DNA of 15,607 nucleotides from Colwellia sp. (GTDB taxonomy: Bacteria; Pseudomonadota; Gammaproteobacteria; Enterobacterales; Alteromonadaceae). Below, one piece after another: positions 8,206-15,563 of the stretch. The notes beneath the pieces were generated by a model that searched no databases, was not told where the DNA came from, and saw nothing but the letters and a program-made list of their open reading frames with translations. The position numbers were made by a program, and so were the translations under genes. The stretch covers positions 35,751-51,357 of the forward strand of contig DPHE01000030.1 of the NCBI GenBank assembly GCA_003521815.1, given 5' to 3'. Numbering within the stretch: position 1 is the stretch's first letter; each line of letters opens with the position of its first letter.

Positions 8206-8473
8206 TATACCCGTGATACTTCAAAATGCGAGTTTCAGGAAGACTGAGTGATTCATGATCAAGGCGCATCTTTTTATTAAGGGTTATTCCCTTAAAAATA
8301 GATGCAACGAATTGCATGGTTTGCTCAGACATCCCCGCAGGGCTGGTTTAGAAACGTTTTATACTGCGTTATTGATTGAAGACAATGGAACAACCATTAT
8401 CTTCAATCAATGCCTTGCCTAAAGACGTTTCTAATTCCAGCTGAATCCTGCATTTTGAGGTAACACGGGTATA
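8206..8473. mobile_element. 268-bp MITE-like element with 24-bp terminal inverted repeats
   Basis: The ends TATACCCGTGATACTTC... and the matching right end form 24-bp terminal inverted repeats with two mismatches (8206-8229 and 8450-8473). Two large internal hairpins follow. The first has arms 8266-8283 and 8289-8305, extended outward by CTGAG/CTCAG and CATG/CATG. The second has 18-bp arms 8371-8388 and 8394-8411 with one mismatch, extended by 8343-8356 against 8426-8440. Together these predict a branched, three-way-junction fold. There is no coding frame, so any movement would need a transposase in trans. It ends 18 bases after the rimP stop, between two genes normally adjacent in one operon. 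Confidence 0.7.
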
Positions 8474-8491
8474 TTTTACTTAATTCTTTTT

Positions 8492-8947
8492 CTAAAGTTT
8501 TGCGACAAGGTTTGCTTTGTCTACATTCTTGATAACAAGTTCGTAATCTATGCCATCTACAGTTACGATTAATGTGTCATTTTCTATGGCAACTAAAGTG
8601 CCTTTAAATTTTCGACGACCGTTTAATGGCATCGATAACTTAACATTGACTGTTTCACCAACCACAGCTTGAAAATGCGCTAATTCAAATAACGGTTTAT
8701 CAACGCCTGGAGATGAAACTTCTAAATTATATTCACTACTTATTGGATCTTCTACATCTAAAATAGCGCCAACTTGACGACTTACTTCTGCGCAATCATC
8801 AACATTAATGCCATTTTCATGGTCAATAAACAAACGTAAAACTGAATTATTACCCGCACTAATATACTCTACACCGAGTAATTCTTTACCTGTTTCGGCC
8901 ACAGCGGGGCGAAGCATGTCAGTTAATTTTTGTTCAAATTTAGCCAA
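8492..8947 (-). CDS. rimP: Ribosome maturation factor RimP
   Basis: RimP binds free 30S subunits and speeds S19-dependent maturation of the 3' domain. The 151-residue product has the usual length. It carries the family motifs LLGVEYISAGNNSVLRLFID, GINVDDCAEVSRQVGAILDVEDPI and YNLEVSSPGVDKPL (N-terminal domain) and a C-terminal SH3-like barrel with KANLVAKL at the end. The start is TTG (8945-8947), seven bases after AGGAG. The family-conserved sequence begins right there and no better in-frame ATG exists. It is the first gene of the operon, after a long leader with two terminators. The usual E. coli neighbours secG and the two tRNA genes are absent. Confidence 0.96.
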   Translation of the reverse strand: MAKFEQKLTDMLRPAVAETGKELLGVEYISAGNNSVLRLFIDHENGINVDDCAEVSRQVGAILDVEDPISSEYNLEVSSPGVDKPLFELAHFQAVVGETVNVKLSMPLNGRRKFKGTLVAIENDTLIVTVDGIDYELVIKNVDKANLVAKL

Positions 8948-9022
8948 TCGTTTTCTCCTGTTAGGATAAAGAAAGAGCTAAAAATTAGTTAACTATTTCT
9001 TTTACAATAAAATTTTAGGTAC

Positions 9023-9042
9023 AAAAAAAGGGCTTGTAGCCC
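9023..9042 (-). terminator. Second intrinsic terminator in the rimP leader
   Basis: Read leftward, GGGCT-ACA-AGCCC is followed at once by U7. This is a strong intrinsic terminator shape, 75 bases before the rimP start. Seven A's upstream of the stem can pair with the U run. Transcription of the whole operon from the promoter at 9274-9302 would have to pass it, so it probably sets read-through. Confidence 0.75.
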
Positions 9043-9098
9043 AGCGTTTTTTTGCTGTATATTTTGCTTACAATGATTTTTAATCGAACACCATAAAC

Positions 9099-9120
9099 AA
9101 AAAAGCCCCATAACCGGGGC
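9099..9120 (-). terminator. First intrinsic terminator (attenuator) in the rimP leader
   Basis: Read leftward, GCCCC-GGTTAT-GGGGC is followed by U6. The GGCCCC bases (9116-9121) can instead pair with GGGGUC (9131-9136) across a 9-base loop, which would break the terminator. A terminator and a competing upstream helix sharing one strand is the layout of an attenuator. Confidence 0.75.
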
Positions 9121-9148
9121 CTAACTCACTGACCCCATACTAGTAGCA

Positions 9149-9226
9149 TCACCCAATTAGGTTTACTATCAGTATTTGTAATAAGAATAGAAATGTCTGT
9201 TTAAACAGGAAAATCCTCAGTGACAT
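9149..9226 (-). CDS. Possible 25-codon leader peptide, hydrophobic
   Basis: An ATG frame inside the leader RNA encodes 25 residues beginning MSLRIFLFKQTF, almost all Leu, Ile, Phe or Val after the first few. The ribosome-binding site is weak (TAATAAG directly before ATG). Codons 2-4 overlap the 5' arm of the UCACUGA helix, so ribosomes starting here would alter the fold. No run of one amino acid suggests a classical biosynthetic attenuator, and no biosynthetic gene follows. It may be a chance frame. Confidence 0.2.
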   Translation of the reverse strand: MSLRIFLFKQTFLFLLQILIVNLIG

Positions 9227-9273
9227 CTTATTACATGCTTAATTTGCCTACAGGCATCAATATAGCACCACGA

Positions 9274-9302
9274 ATTATATAGCGACAAAGGCATAAGCGC
9301 AA
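9274..9302 (-). promoter_or_regulatory. Strong sigma70 promoter of the rimP-nusA-infB operon
   Basis: TTGCGC (9297-9302) and consensus TATAAT (9274-9279) read leftward with an optimal 17-base spacer, predicting a start near 9267. It is the only strong leftward promoter I see upstream of rimP and gives a leader of about 320 bases. Confidence 0.75.
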
Positions 9303-9681
9303 GCTTGAATAGGCAATATAGTGAAATATCAATAAACATTGTGATTTGAAATACTCGAATTAATGTCCAAAATTAACTTCTGTTTTTACAATCAATTAGC
9401 ACCGCCTATCTAACCATAGGCTATAAAAATTTCATCTGTGTTGGCATTAGTTTAATAATCGTGGCTATTTTTTGCAGAGTAATTTAACTAGGTACACAGG
9501 TGCGCCAATAATAATCACCGATAAATACAATAAGTTAACCCACTTCCACCATATCTATATCAGTACTATTTATTTGTATGTTTTTATTCATTACTTGAAG
9601 ATAAATCTGCCCAAAACAACCCCGTAATACGTTTATTAACAAAGTAAAAAATATAAAATAATATCCCTACTCAGACTAGTG
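9303..9681. other. Divergent intergenic region without a supportable gene
   Basis: I find no coding frame with a start and ribosome-binding site and no tRNA. A 6-bp hairpin (GCCTAT/ATAGGC, 9404-9421) lacks a U run on either side. The region is very AT-rich to the right. It probably serves as spacer and upstream promoter region for the two divergent operons. Confidence 0.6.
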
Positions 9682-9710
9682 TTGTTATATGTAAGAAAAA
9701 AAAGGATAAT
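9682..9710 (+). promoter_or_regulatory. rsx operon promoter (sigma70 type)
   Basis: TTGTTA (9682-9687) and GATAAT (9705-9710) are 17 bases apart, predicting a start near 9717 and a 5' leader of about 36 bases before rsxA. An A-tract fills the spacer. Confidence 0.6.
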
Positions 9711-9752
9711 ACTGGCAGTTTTTAATAATTAACATCTTGACATATAACGCAA

Positions 9753-10334
9753 ATGACTGATTACGCTCTACTGCTTATTGGCACGGTACTGGTAAACAAC
9801 TTTGTACTGGTGCAATTTCTTGGCTTATGCCCTTTTATGGGGGTATCTTCACGTACAGAAACAGCCATAGGTATGTCATTTGCAACGACCTTTGTAATGA
9901 CCTTAGCCTCTTTGCTGAGTTATCTAGTTACCACCTATATTTTAGTTCCTTTGAACCTTGAATACTTAACCACGATAAGTTTTATTTTAGTTATCGCTGT
10001 AGTGGTGCAATTTACCGAAATGGTTGTTCATAAAACGAGTAGTAGTCTTTATCGTTTATTAGGTATTTTTCTCCCCTTGATTACTACCAATTGTGCAGTA
10101 CTTGGTGTTGCTTTATTAAATCTTAGATTACAGCATAATTTCTTTGAATCAATTATTTATGGATTTGGTGCTGCGGTTGGTTTTTCTTTGGTGCTAATTA
10201 TGTTTTCAGCCATGAGAGAAAAATTAGCTAATGCCGATGTACCAACCCCTTTTAAAGGGGCGGCTATTGCAATGATCACTGCTGGCTTAATGTCTTTAGC
10301 CTTTATGGGTTTTGCCGGCTTGGTTAAAATTTAA
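9753..10334 (+). CDS. rsxA: Electron transport complex subunit RsxA/RnfA
   Basis: RsxA is an integral membrane subunit of the Rnf/Rsx complex. It pairs with RsxE, and in Rnf structures conserved cysteines from the two subunits hold an intramembrane [2Fe-2S] cluster; here these are Cys26 (LGLCPFMG) and Cys114 (TTNCAVLG). The 193-residue product equals the E. coli length and has about six membrane helices. The start MTDYALLLIGTVLVNN matches the family start, although there is no clear Shine-Dalgarno before the ATG. It is the first gene of the operon, with 5 bases to rsxB. Confidence 0.97.
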   Translation: MTDYALLLIGTVLVNNFVLVQFLGLCPFMGVSSRTETAIGMSFATTFVMTLASLLSYLVTTYILVPLNLEYLTTISFILVIAVVVQFTEMVVHKTSSSLYRLLGIFLPLITTNCAVLGVALLNLRLQHNFFESIIYGFGAAVGFSLVLIMFSAMREKLANADVPTPFKGAAIAMITAGLMSLAFMGFAGLVKI

Positions 10335-10339
10335 GACAG

Positions 10340-10921
10340 ATGAGTATAATCATGAATATTTTAATTGCCATACTCGTTCTAGGCGCTATTTCTGCCTTAT
10401 TTGGCGCTTTGCTTGGTTACGCGTCAATACGTTTCCATGTTGAAGGTGATCCTATTGTTGAGCAGCTTGATGCGTTACTTCCACAAACACAATGTGGTCA
10501 ATGTGGCTACCCTGGATGTAAACCTTATGCTGAAGCGGTTGCCAATGGGGAAGCCATTAATAAATGTGCACCCGGTGGGGAAGACACTATTAAAAAAATT
10601 GCTGACTTGCTTGGTGTTGATGTTCAACCTATAGATGAAAATCATGAACAAGACGATTCATCGCAAAGTAACAGACCCAAAGTAGCGTTCATCATTGAAG
10701 AAGATTGTATTGGCTGCACTAAATGCATCCAAGCTTGCCCTGTTGATGCGATATTAGGTGCCGCGAAACAAATGCACACCATACTAATTGATGAGTGTAC
10801 AGGCTGTGACTTATGTGTCGCTCCCTGTCCTGTTGATTGTATTGAAATGCGCCCAACCCCTGAGACCATTCAAAATTGGCAGTGGGATTTAAATAAAATT
10901 GCTGTAAAGCAAGTAGATTAG
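10340..10921 (+). CDS. rsxB: Electron transport complex Fe-S subunit RsxB/RnfB
   Basis: RsxB takes electrons into or out of the complex through several Fe-S clusters. An N-terminal membrane anchor (about 5-28) is followed by the Fe-S domain with Cys52, Cys55, Cys60 and Cys76 (QCGQCGYPGC, then KCAPGG). Two ferredoxin-type [4Fe-4S] motifs follow: Cys123/126/129/133 (CIGCTKCIQACP) and Cys153/156/159/163 (CTGCDLCVAPCP). The product is 193 residues, as in E. coli. The upstream ATG was kept, but a second ATG four codons on (10352) fits the family start about as well, and neither has a strong ribosome-binding site. The gap to rsxC is 14 bases. Confidence 0.96.
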   Translation: MSIIMNILIAILVLGAISALFGALLGYASIRFHVEGDPIVEQLDALLPQTQCGQCGYPGCKPYAEAVANGEAINKCAPGGEDTIKKIADLLGVDVQPIDENHEQDDSSQSNRPKVAFIIEEDCIGCTKCIQACPVDAILGAAKQMHTILIDECTGCDLCVAPCPVDCIEMRPTPETIQNWQWDLNKIAVKQVD

Positions 10922-10935
10922 GAAAATATAACCCT

Positions 10936-12975
10936 ATGGAATCTATTATTGAGCGCATCAACCAAGGTAAGTTCTGGCATTTTCATGGCGGTATTCACCC
11001 ACCTGAACAAAAGGCAATAACCTCAGGTAAACCCATTAAACATCTTCCATTACCTAAACAGCTAATTTTACCCTTACAACAAAATATAGGACGTCAAGGT
11101 GATTTACTTGTTGAGGTTGGTGACAAAGTACTTAAAGGCCAAGCACTCACTCAAAGCTCTAATCCAATGGCTGTTCCTGTGCATGCCCCAACGAGTGGAA
11201 CGATTACTGCAATTAAAAAATCCGTGATTGCTCACCCTTCTGGCTTAAGTGAATTATGTTTATTCATCGATGTAGATGGCGAAGACACCTGGAAAAAACG
11301 AGAAATTTGTCAAGACTTCTCCAAATTAAGCCATCAAGATATTATTAAAAAGATTGCTGATGCGGGTATTGCCGGTATGGGTGGTGCCGGTTTCCCTACT
11401 CATATTAAAGTTAATACGAAGCAAGACATCAACTTTCTAATAATCAATGCTGCTGAATGTGAACCTTACATTTCCGCAGATGATTTATTAATATGTGAAC
11501 AGAGTGAAGCTATTGTTGATGGCATCAAAATACTTGATCAATTACTCACCCCTGCTTTTATTTTAATCGGTATTGAAGGTAATAAGCCACGAGCAATAAA
11601 AGCATTACAACAAGCAACTCAACACAATGACAAAATCAAAGTATGTGTACTACCCACCAAATACCCCTCCGGTGGTGAAAAGCAGTTAATCAAAATCTTA
11701 ACAGGCAACGAAGTTAACAGCGGCACTTTACCTATTGATTTGGGTATTGTGGTACAAAATATTGCAACCTGTTTTGCCATCAGTGATGCCGTTATCAATG
11801 ATATCCCTCTTATTAGACGTGTAGTAACGTTAACGGGGCGCGCTTTATCGAAACCTCAAAATTTGTGGGTTTTATTAGGTACACAAGTGAGTTATTTACT
11901 TAATCAAACAGGTTTTGTCCGTGAAGTTAGCGAAACGAAATCAGCCCCTAACTCACCACAGCCAAATCCTCCCGTGATTATGGGTGGACCCTTAATGGGT
12001 TTTAGCATTTTAAATGAGCAAGTGCCTATTGTTAAAACAAGTAACTGTATTTTAGCACCAAGTAAAATTGAGATGCCTAGTGCTTTTGATAATTATTCTA
12101 ATGAGGTTGAATGTATTCGCTGTGGTCAATGTGCTGATGTTTGTCCAAGTCAATTGTTACCTCAAGAATTGCAGTGGAGTGCGAAAGCAAAAGATCATCA
12201 ACAGCTAATTGAACTCAATTTATTTGATTGTATTGACTGCGGTGCTTGTGCCTATGTATGCCCTAGTCAAATACCTTTAGTACAATATTATCGCGTTGCT
12301 AAAGCTGAAATACGCCAACAACGACAACTAGATATCAAAGCAGAGAAAGCAAAAGCACGTTTTGAAGCAAGAAAACTTCGCTTAGAACAAGAAAAAACTG
12401 CACGAAAAGAAAAGCATGATAAAGCCGCTGCAGCACGTAAAGCAGCAATGAATAAAAAATCGGCTGATGGTGGTACAGCAAGTTCTGCTGTCGCCGCAGC
12501 TCTTGCTCGAGTAAAAGCTAAAAAAGCTGCTGAAAGTAAAAATATGGAGTTGCCCGTCGCCAGCGGTGAAACGCAGAGTGACAATGTTCAGACTGAAACA
12601 TCTCCCGTAAAGGCAGCTATTGCAAGAGCTAAGGCTAAAAGACTTGCTAAAGAAAAAAGTGCCGAGGCACCTATAGCAATTAGCAAAAATCAAACTAACG
12701 TTGAGGATGATAAACAAGCTCGAATTGCAGCTGCCGTAGCCAAGGCAAAGGCGAAAAAGGCCCAAGTAAGTAAGTCACCTATAGAACAAACTGAATTTTC
12801 AACAGCAACAAAACAAGAAAACATGAACGAAAGCGTACAAAATACAACAACTGAAGCCGAAGAAAAAAAGGCTCGGACTGCTTTAGCCGTTGCAAAGGCT
12901 AAAGCAAAAGCTAAACTTAAAAGAATGGATAAAGCTCAACAAGCATCTACCACCAATAATGAAGAATCGACATAA
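10936..12975 (+). CDS. rsxC: Electron transport complex subunit RsxC/RnfC with C-terminal repeats
   Basis: RsxC is the peripheral subunit that binds NADH and FMN and passes electrons to its own two [4Fe-4S] clusters. The N-terminal part has FHGGIHPP (16-23) and VHAPTSGTITAI (82-93). The Gly-rich nucleotide/flavin region is GMGGAGFP (147-154), with NAAECEPYI (171-179) and PTKYPSGGEKQL (240-251). The clusters use Cys393/396/399/403 and Cys432/435/438/442. A charged, probably coiled-coil tail (about 455-679) carries four loose copies of an A(V/I)A-A-ARAKAKK-type motif (near 518, 559, 596 and 647). E. coli RsxC is longer, mainly in this repeat tail. AGGAAAA lies 11 bases before ATG. Confidence 0.96.
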   Translation: MESIIERINQGKFWHFHGGIHPPEQKAITSGKPIKHLPLPKQLILPLQQNIGRQGDLLVEVGDKVLKGQALTQSSNPMAVPVHAPTSGTITAIKKSVIAHPSGLSELCLFIDVDGEDTWKKREICQDFSKLSHQDIIKKIADAGIAGMGGAGFPTHIKVNTKQDINFLIINAAECEPYISADDLLICEQSEAIVDGIKILDQLLTPAFILIGIEGNKPRAIKALQQATQHNDKIKVCVLPTKYPSGGEKQLIKILTGNEVNSGTLPIDLGIVVQNIATCFAISDAVINDIPLIRRVVTLTGRALSKPQNLWVLLGTQVSYLLNQTGFVREVSETKSAPNSPQPNPPVIMGGPLMGFSILNEQVPIVKTSNCILAPSKIEMPSAFDNYSNEVECIRCGQCADVCPSQLLPQELQWSAKAKDHQQLIELNLFDCIDCGACAYVCPSQIPLVQYYRVAKAEIRQQRQLDIKAEKAKARFEARKLRLEQEKTARKEKHDKAAAARKAAMNKKSADGGTASSAVAAALARVKAKKAAESKNMELPVASGETQSDNVQTETSPVKAAIARAKAKRLAKEKSAEAPIAISKNQTNVEDDKQARIAAAVAKAKAKKAQVSKSPIEQTEFSTATKQENMNESVQNTTTEAEEKKARTALAVAKAKAKAKLKRMDKAQQASTTNNEEST

Positions 12976-12977
12976 TT

Positions 12978-14057
12978 ATGGCATTTTGGATAGCAAGCTC
13001 ACCTCATAATCACAACAAAGCAGAAACATCTGCTTTGATGCGTTTAGTTATTTATGCGGTTATACCCGGCATTTTTGCTCAGTGGTATTTCTTTGGCTGG
13101 GGAAATATTATCCATATCTTTCTAGCGATTACCACCGCGCTAGTTTGTGAATTTATTGTATTATCATTACGAAATAAAAAGAATATACGCAAACAACTTT
13201 TTGATGGAAGTGCCATATTAACCGCAATATTACTAGGCATTTGTTTACCTGCCATCGCTCCATGGTGGATATCAATCATTGGCGCTATATTTGCTATAGT
13301 CGTCGTTAAACAACTTTATGGTGGCTTAGGGAATAATCCATTCAATCCCGCCATGGCTGCCTATGTAATGCTTTTGATATCATTTCCTATACAAATGACC
13401 TCATGGCAACCACCGCTAGCGTTAATGACTATCGACTTAGACTTGGCTAATACCTTAAGTGTTATTTTTACTGACTTTACTAAAGAAGGTTATTCAGTAG
13501 AGCAACTAAGAACCAGTATTGACGGGTTTACTATGGCAACACCATTAGATACTTTAAAAACAGATATTGGCTTAGGACTTACCGTATTTGAAAGCATGGA
13601 AAAGAGTATTTTCGGAGAAAATTTCGCCTTCGGTTGGGAATGGGTAAATTTCGCTTTTCTTATTGGTGGTGTAGTATTGATTGCCAAAAAAGCCATTGCA
13701 TGGCAAACACCCTTAAGCTTTTTATTAAGCCTATTTATTTGCTCATTTATCGCTTATAGCATCAGCCCTGACAGTAGCGCATCTACTATGTTTCATTGGC
13801 TGACAGGTGGTTGCATGCTAGGGGCTTTCTTTATTTTAACCGATCCGGTATCGGGTGCTACCAGTACTAAAGGTAGATTAATCGTCGGAGCTTTAGCCGG
13901 ATTGTTAGTTTATTTGATCAGAACCTTTGGTGGCTACCCTGATGGTATCGCTTTTGCGGTTTTATTATGCAATATGGCAGCACCTTTAATAGACCAATAC
14001 ACTCGACCCCGCACTTATGGTCATCAATCAAAGAATATACAAGGGGAGTCTAAATAA
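12978..14057 (+). CDS. rsxD: Electron transport complex subunit RsxD/RnfD
   Basis: RsxD is a polytopic membrane subunit with covalently bound FMN, homologous to NqrB, and probably contributes to ion translocation. The 359-residue product has about ten hydrophobic segments. The flavinylation region DGFTMATPLD places the acceptor at Thr188, matching Thr187 of the E. coli type. Other conserved blocks are KQLYGGLGNNPFNPAM (111-126), GAFFILTDPVSGATS and RTFGGYPDGIAFAVLL. It starts two bases after the rsxC stop with only a weak ribosome-binding site, so coupling to rsxC is likely. Its stop overlaps the rsxG start by one base (TAATG). Confidence 0.97.
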   Translation: MAFWIASSPHNHNKAETSALMRLVIYAVIPGIFAQWYFFGWGNIIHIFLAITTALVCEFIVLSLRNKKNIRKQLFDGSAILTAILLGICLPAIAPWWISIIGAIFAIVVVKQLYGGLGNNPFNPAMAAYVMLLISFPIQMTSWQPPLALMTIDLDLANTLSVIFTDFTKEGYSVEQLRTSIDGFTMATPLDTLKTDIGLGLTVFESMEKSIFGENFAFGWEWVNFAFLIGGVVLIAKKAIAWQTPLSFLLSLFICSFIAYSISPDSSASTMFHWLTGGCMLGAFFILTDPVSGATSTKGRLIVGALAGLLVYLIRTFGGYPDGIAFAVLLCNMAAPLIDQYTRPRTYGHQSKNIQGESK

Positions 14058-14773
14058 TGACTACCCCAAAAAAGAACTCTAACACTAGCTTTCGCTTACC
14101 CATGCAAAAAAATAGTCAAATACTTGCTATATTTGCCATCATTTGTACCGCTATTGTTGGCTTAGTTAATGAACTGACGAAAGATGAAATCAAAATACAG
14201 GAACAATTACAACTATTAAATACTTTACATAGTATTATTGAACCAAGTCGTTATAACAATGATATTACTCAAGATTGTGTCAATCTGAGTTCTCCGCTAA
14301 TTGGCAACTCAACAAACGATAAGAAAATGCAAACAGCTTATATTGCTCGACAAGATAACCAAGCAATCGCTATTGCGATGACAAGCACTGCACCTGATGG
14401 TTATAACGGTAATATAGAACTAATTATTGCCATAAACATGGATGGTAGTGTCAGTGGTGTTCGCGTATTAAAACATCAAGAAACGCCAGGTTTGGGTGAT
14501 GAACTTGAATTAAGAAAAAGTAATTGGATAACGACCTTTACTGGTAAGAAACTATTCTCTGAAAAAGATAACCGCTGGGCTGTCACTAAAGACAATGGTA
14601 TTTTTGATCAATTTACGGGGGCTACTATTACGCCACGTGCCGTTGTTAAAGCCGTGAAAAAAACACTCCTTTATTTTAAAGACAACAAAGATTCTCTGTT
14701 AACGCGTCCTAATATTTGTCTCCAAGAAAATGAAAACACTCAAACGACAAGTAAGGTAAAAAATGAACACTAA
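14057..14773 (+). CDS. rsxG: Electron transport complex subunit RsxG/RnfG
   Basis: RsxG is anchored by one N-terminal membrane helix (about 21-38) with its main domain in the periplasm, where it carries covalent FMN. The FMN_bind domain includes TAPDGYNGNIEL (111-122), HQETPGLGDELELR (140-153) and the attachment motif TGAT (187-190, acceptor Thr190) in DQFTGATITPRAVV. The 238-residue product is somewhat longer than E. coli RsxG (206), with additions at both ends: about 12 residues before the helix and a polar tail after 220. The first ATG was kept because it overlaps the rsxD stop. It overlaps rsxE by 11 bases. Confidence 0.96.
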   Translation: MTTPKKNSNTSFRLPMQKNSQILAIFAIICTAIVGLVNELTKDEIKIQEQLQLLNTLHSIIEPSRYNNDITQDCVNLSSPLIGNSTNDKKMQTAYIARQDNQAIAIAMTSTAPDGYNGNIELIIAINMDGSVSGVRVLKHQETPGLGDELELRKSNWITTFTGKKLFSEKDNRWAVTKDNGIFDQFTGATITPRAVVKAVKKTLLYFKDNKDSLLTRPNICLQENENTQTTSKVKNEH

Positions 14774-15563
14774 AACAGAGCCAACAGTATCATCAATAGA
14801 TAATACTGCCTTAACTGATTCAGTAGCGCATGATATAACAGATATTGCCTTAGCTAAAAAAGCCCGGAGAGAAGAGTATAGAGAATTAGCAAAACAAGGG
14901 TTATGGAAAAACAATCCTGGATTAGTACAATTATTAGGACTTTGCCCGTTATTAGCAGTAACCGCTACGGTAACTAATGCTTTGGGCTTGGGGCTTGCCA
15001 CCTTATTGGTACTTGTGTGTTCAAATACCACGGTATCAGCTATTCGTCATTGGGTTCCTAAAGAAATTCGTATCCCTATTTTTGTGTTGATCATCGCAGC
15101 ATTCGTTACCTGCGTACAATTATTAATGAACGCTTATACTTATGGCATCTACCAGTCACTGGGGATATTTTTACCCTTAATTGTTACCAACTGCGCCATT
15201 ATCGGTCGTGCTGAAGCCTATGCTTCTAAGAACCCAATAAAACAAGCCAGTTTTGATGGCTTAATGATGGGATTAGGATTTGCTTTAGTACTTTTTGTAC
15301 TCGGTGCTATACGCGAAATTTTAGGGCAAGGCACACTCTTTGATGGCGCGCATTTATTACTAGGTGATTGGGCAAGCGTTTTACGCATTGAAGTGATTCA
15401 CTTAGACAGTCAATTTTTACTGGCCATTTTGCCCCCCGGTGCATTTATTGCGATGGGCTTCATCATTGCACTTAAAAATGCGATTGATGCCAATATTAAA
15501 CAGCGTCAGCCGAAAGAATCAGATAAAACTATCGAACGCGTTAGAGTTAACTTTGAATCTTAA
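14763..15563 (+). CDS. rsxE: Electron transport complex subunit RsxE/RnfE with N-terminal extension
   Basis: RsxE is the integral membrane partner of RsxA. The conserved core starts at QGLWKNNPGLVQLLGLCPLL (45-64) and has about six membrane helices; Cys61 and Cys144 (VTNCAIIG) are the expected cluster ligands. The 266-residue product has about 35 extra N-terminal residues compared with E. coli RsxE. These are polar, and the last part (31-44) is strongly charged. The extension looks real: TAAGGT lies a few bases before the ATG and no other in-frame ATG precedes the core. The stop codon lies in the first unit of an octamer repeat. Confidence 0.96.
   Translation: MNTKTEPTVSSIDNTALTDSVAHDITDIALAKKARREEYRELAKQGLWKNNPGLVQLLGLCPLLAVTATVTNALGLGLATLLVLVCSNTTVSAIRHWVPKEIRIPIFVLIIAAFVTCVQLLMNAYTYGIYQSLGIFLPLIVTNCAIIGRAEAYASKNPIKQASFDGLMMGLGFALVLFVLGAIREILGQGTLFDGAHLLLGDWASVLRIEVIHLDSQFLLAILPPGAFIAMGFIIALKNAIDANIKQRQPKESDKTIERVRVNFES

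Larger units (their letters stand above)
9099..9267 (-). ncRNA. rimP operon leader RNA (or small RNA of about 170 nt)
   Basis: A promoter at 9274-9302 and a terminator at 9099-9120 bound a transcript of about 170 bases. It has a small 5' hairpin (GCC-TGTA-GGC, near 9246-9255), a 12-bp palindrome (9197-9208), a 7-bp long-range helix UCACUGA/UCAGUGA (9217-9223 with 9126-9132), and the competing 3' hairpins. Read-through would continue into rimP. As I recall, attenuator-type leaders before rimP have been catalogued in enterobacteria, and nusA operons are known to be autoregulated by termination. A stand-alone small RNA is the alternative. Confidence 0.55.

Noticed and set aside
9404..9421. Short hairpin GCCTAT/ATAGGC as a terminator
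   Set aside because: Only 6 bp, without a U run on either strand.
9468..9554. Leftward stop-bounded frame of 29 codons that reads like a small membrane protein (WWKWVNLLYLSV...)
   Set aside because: It has no ATG or GTG near its beginning and no ribosome-binding site. AT-rich DNA often gives such hydrophobic frames by chance.
9737..9742. Consensus -35 TTGACA just before rsxA
   Set aside because: The matching -10 position falls inside the rsxA coding sequence and reads ATTACG, a poor match; the promoter at 9682-9710 is better placed.
12288..12765. Leftward open frames opposite the RsxC tail
   Set aside because: They are shadows of the Ala/Lys-rich repeat tail, with no ribosome-binding sites.
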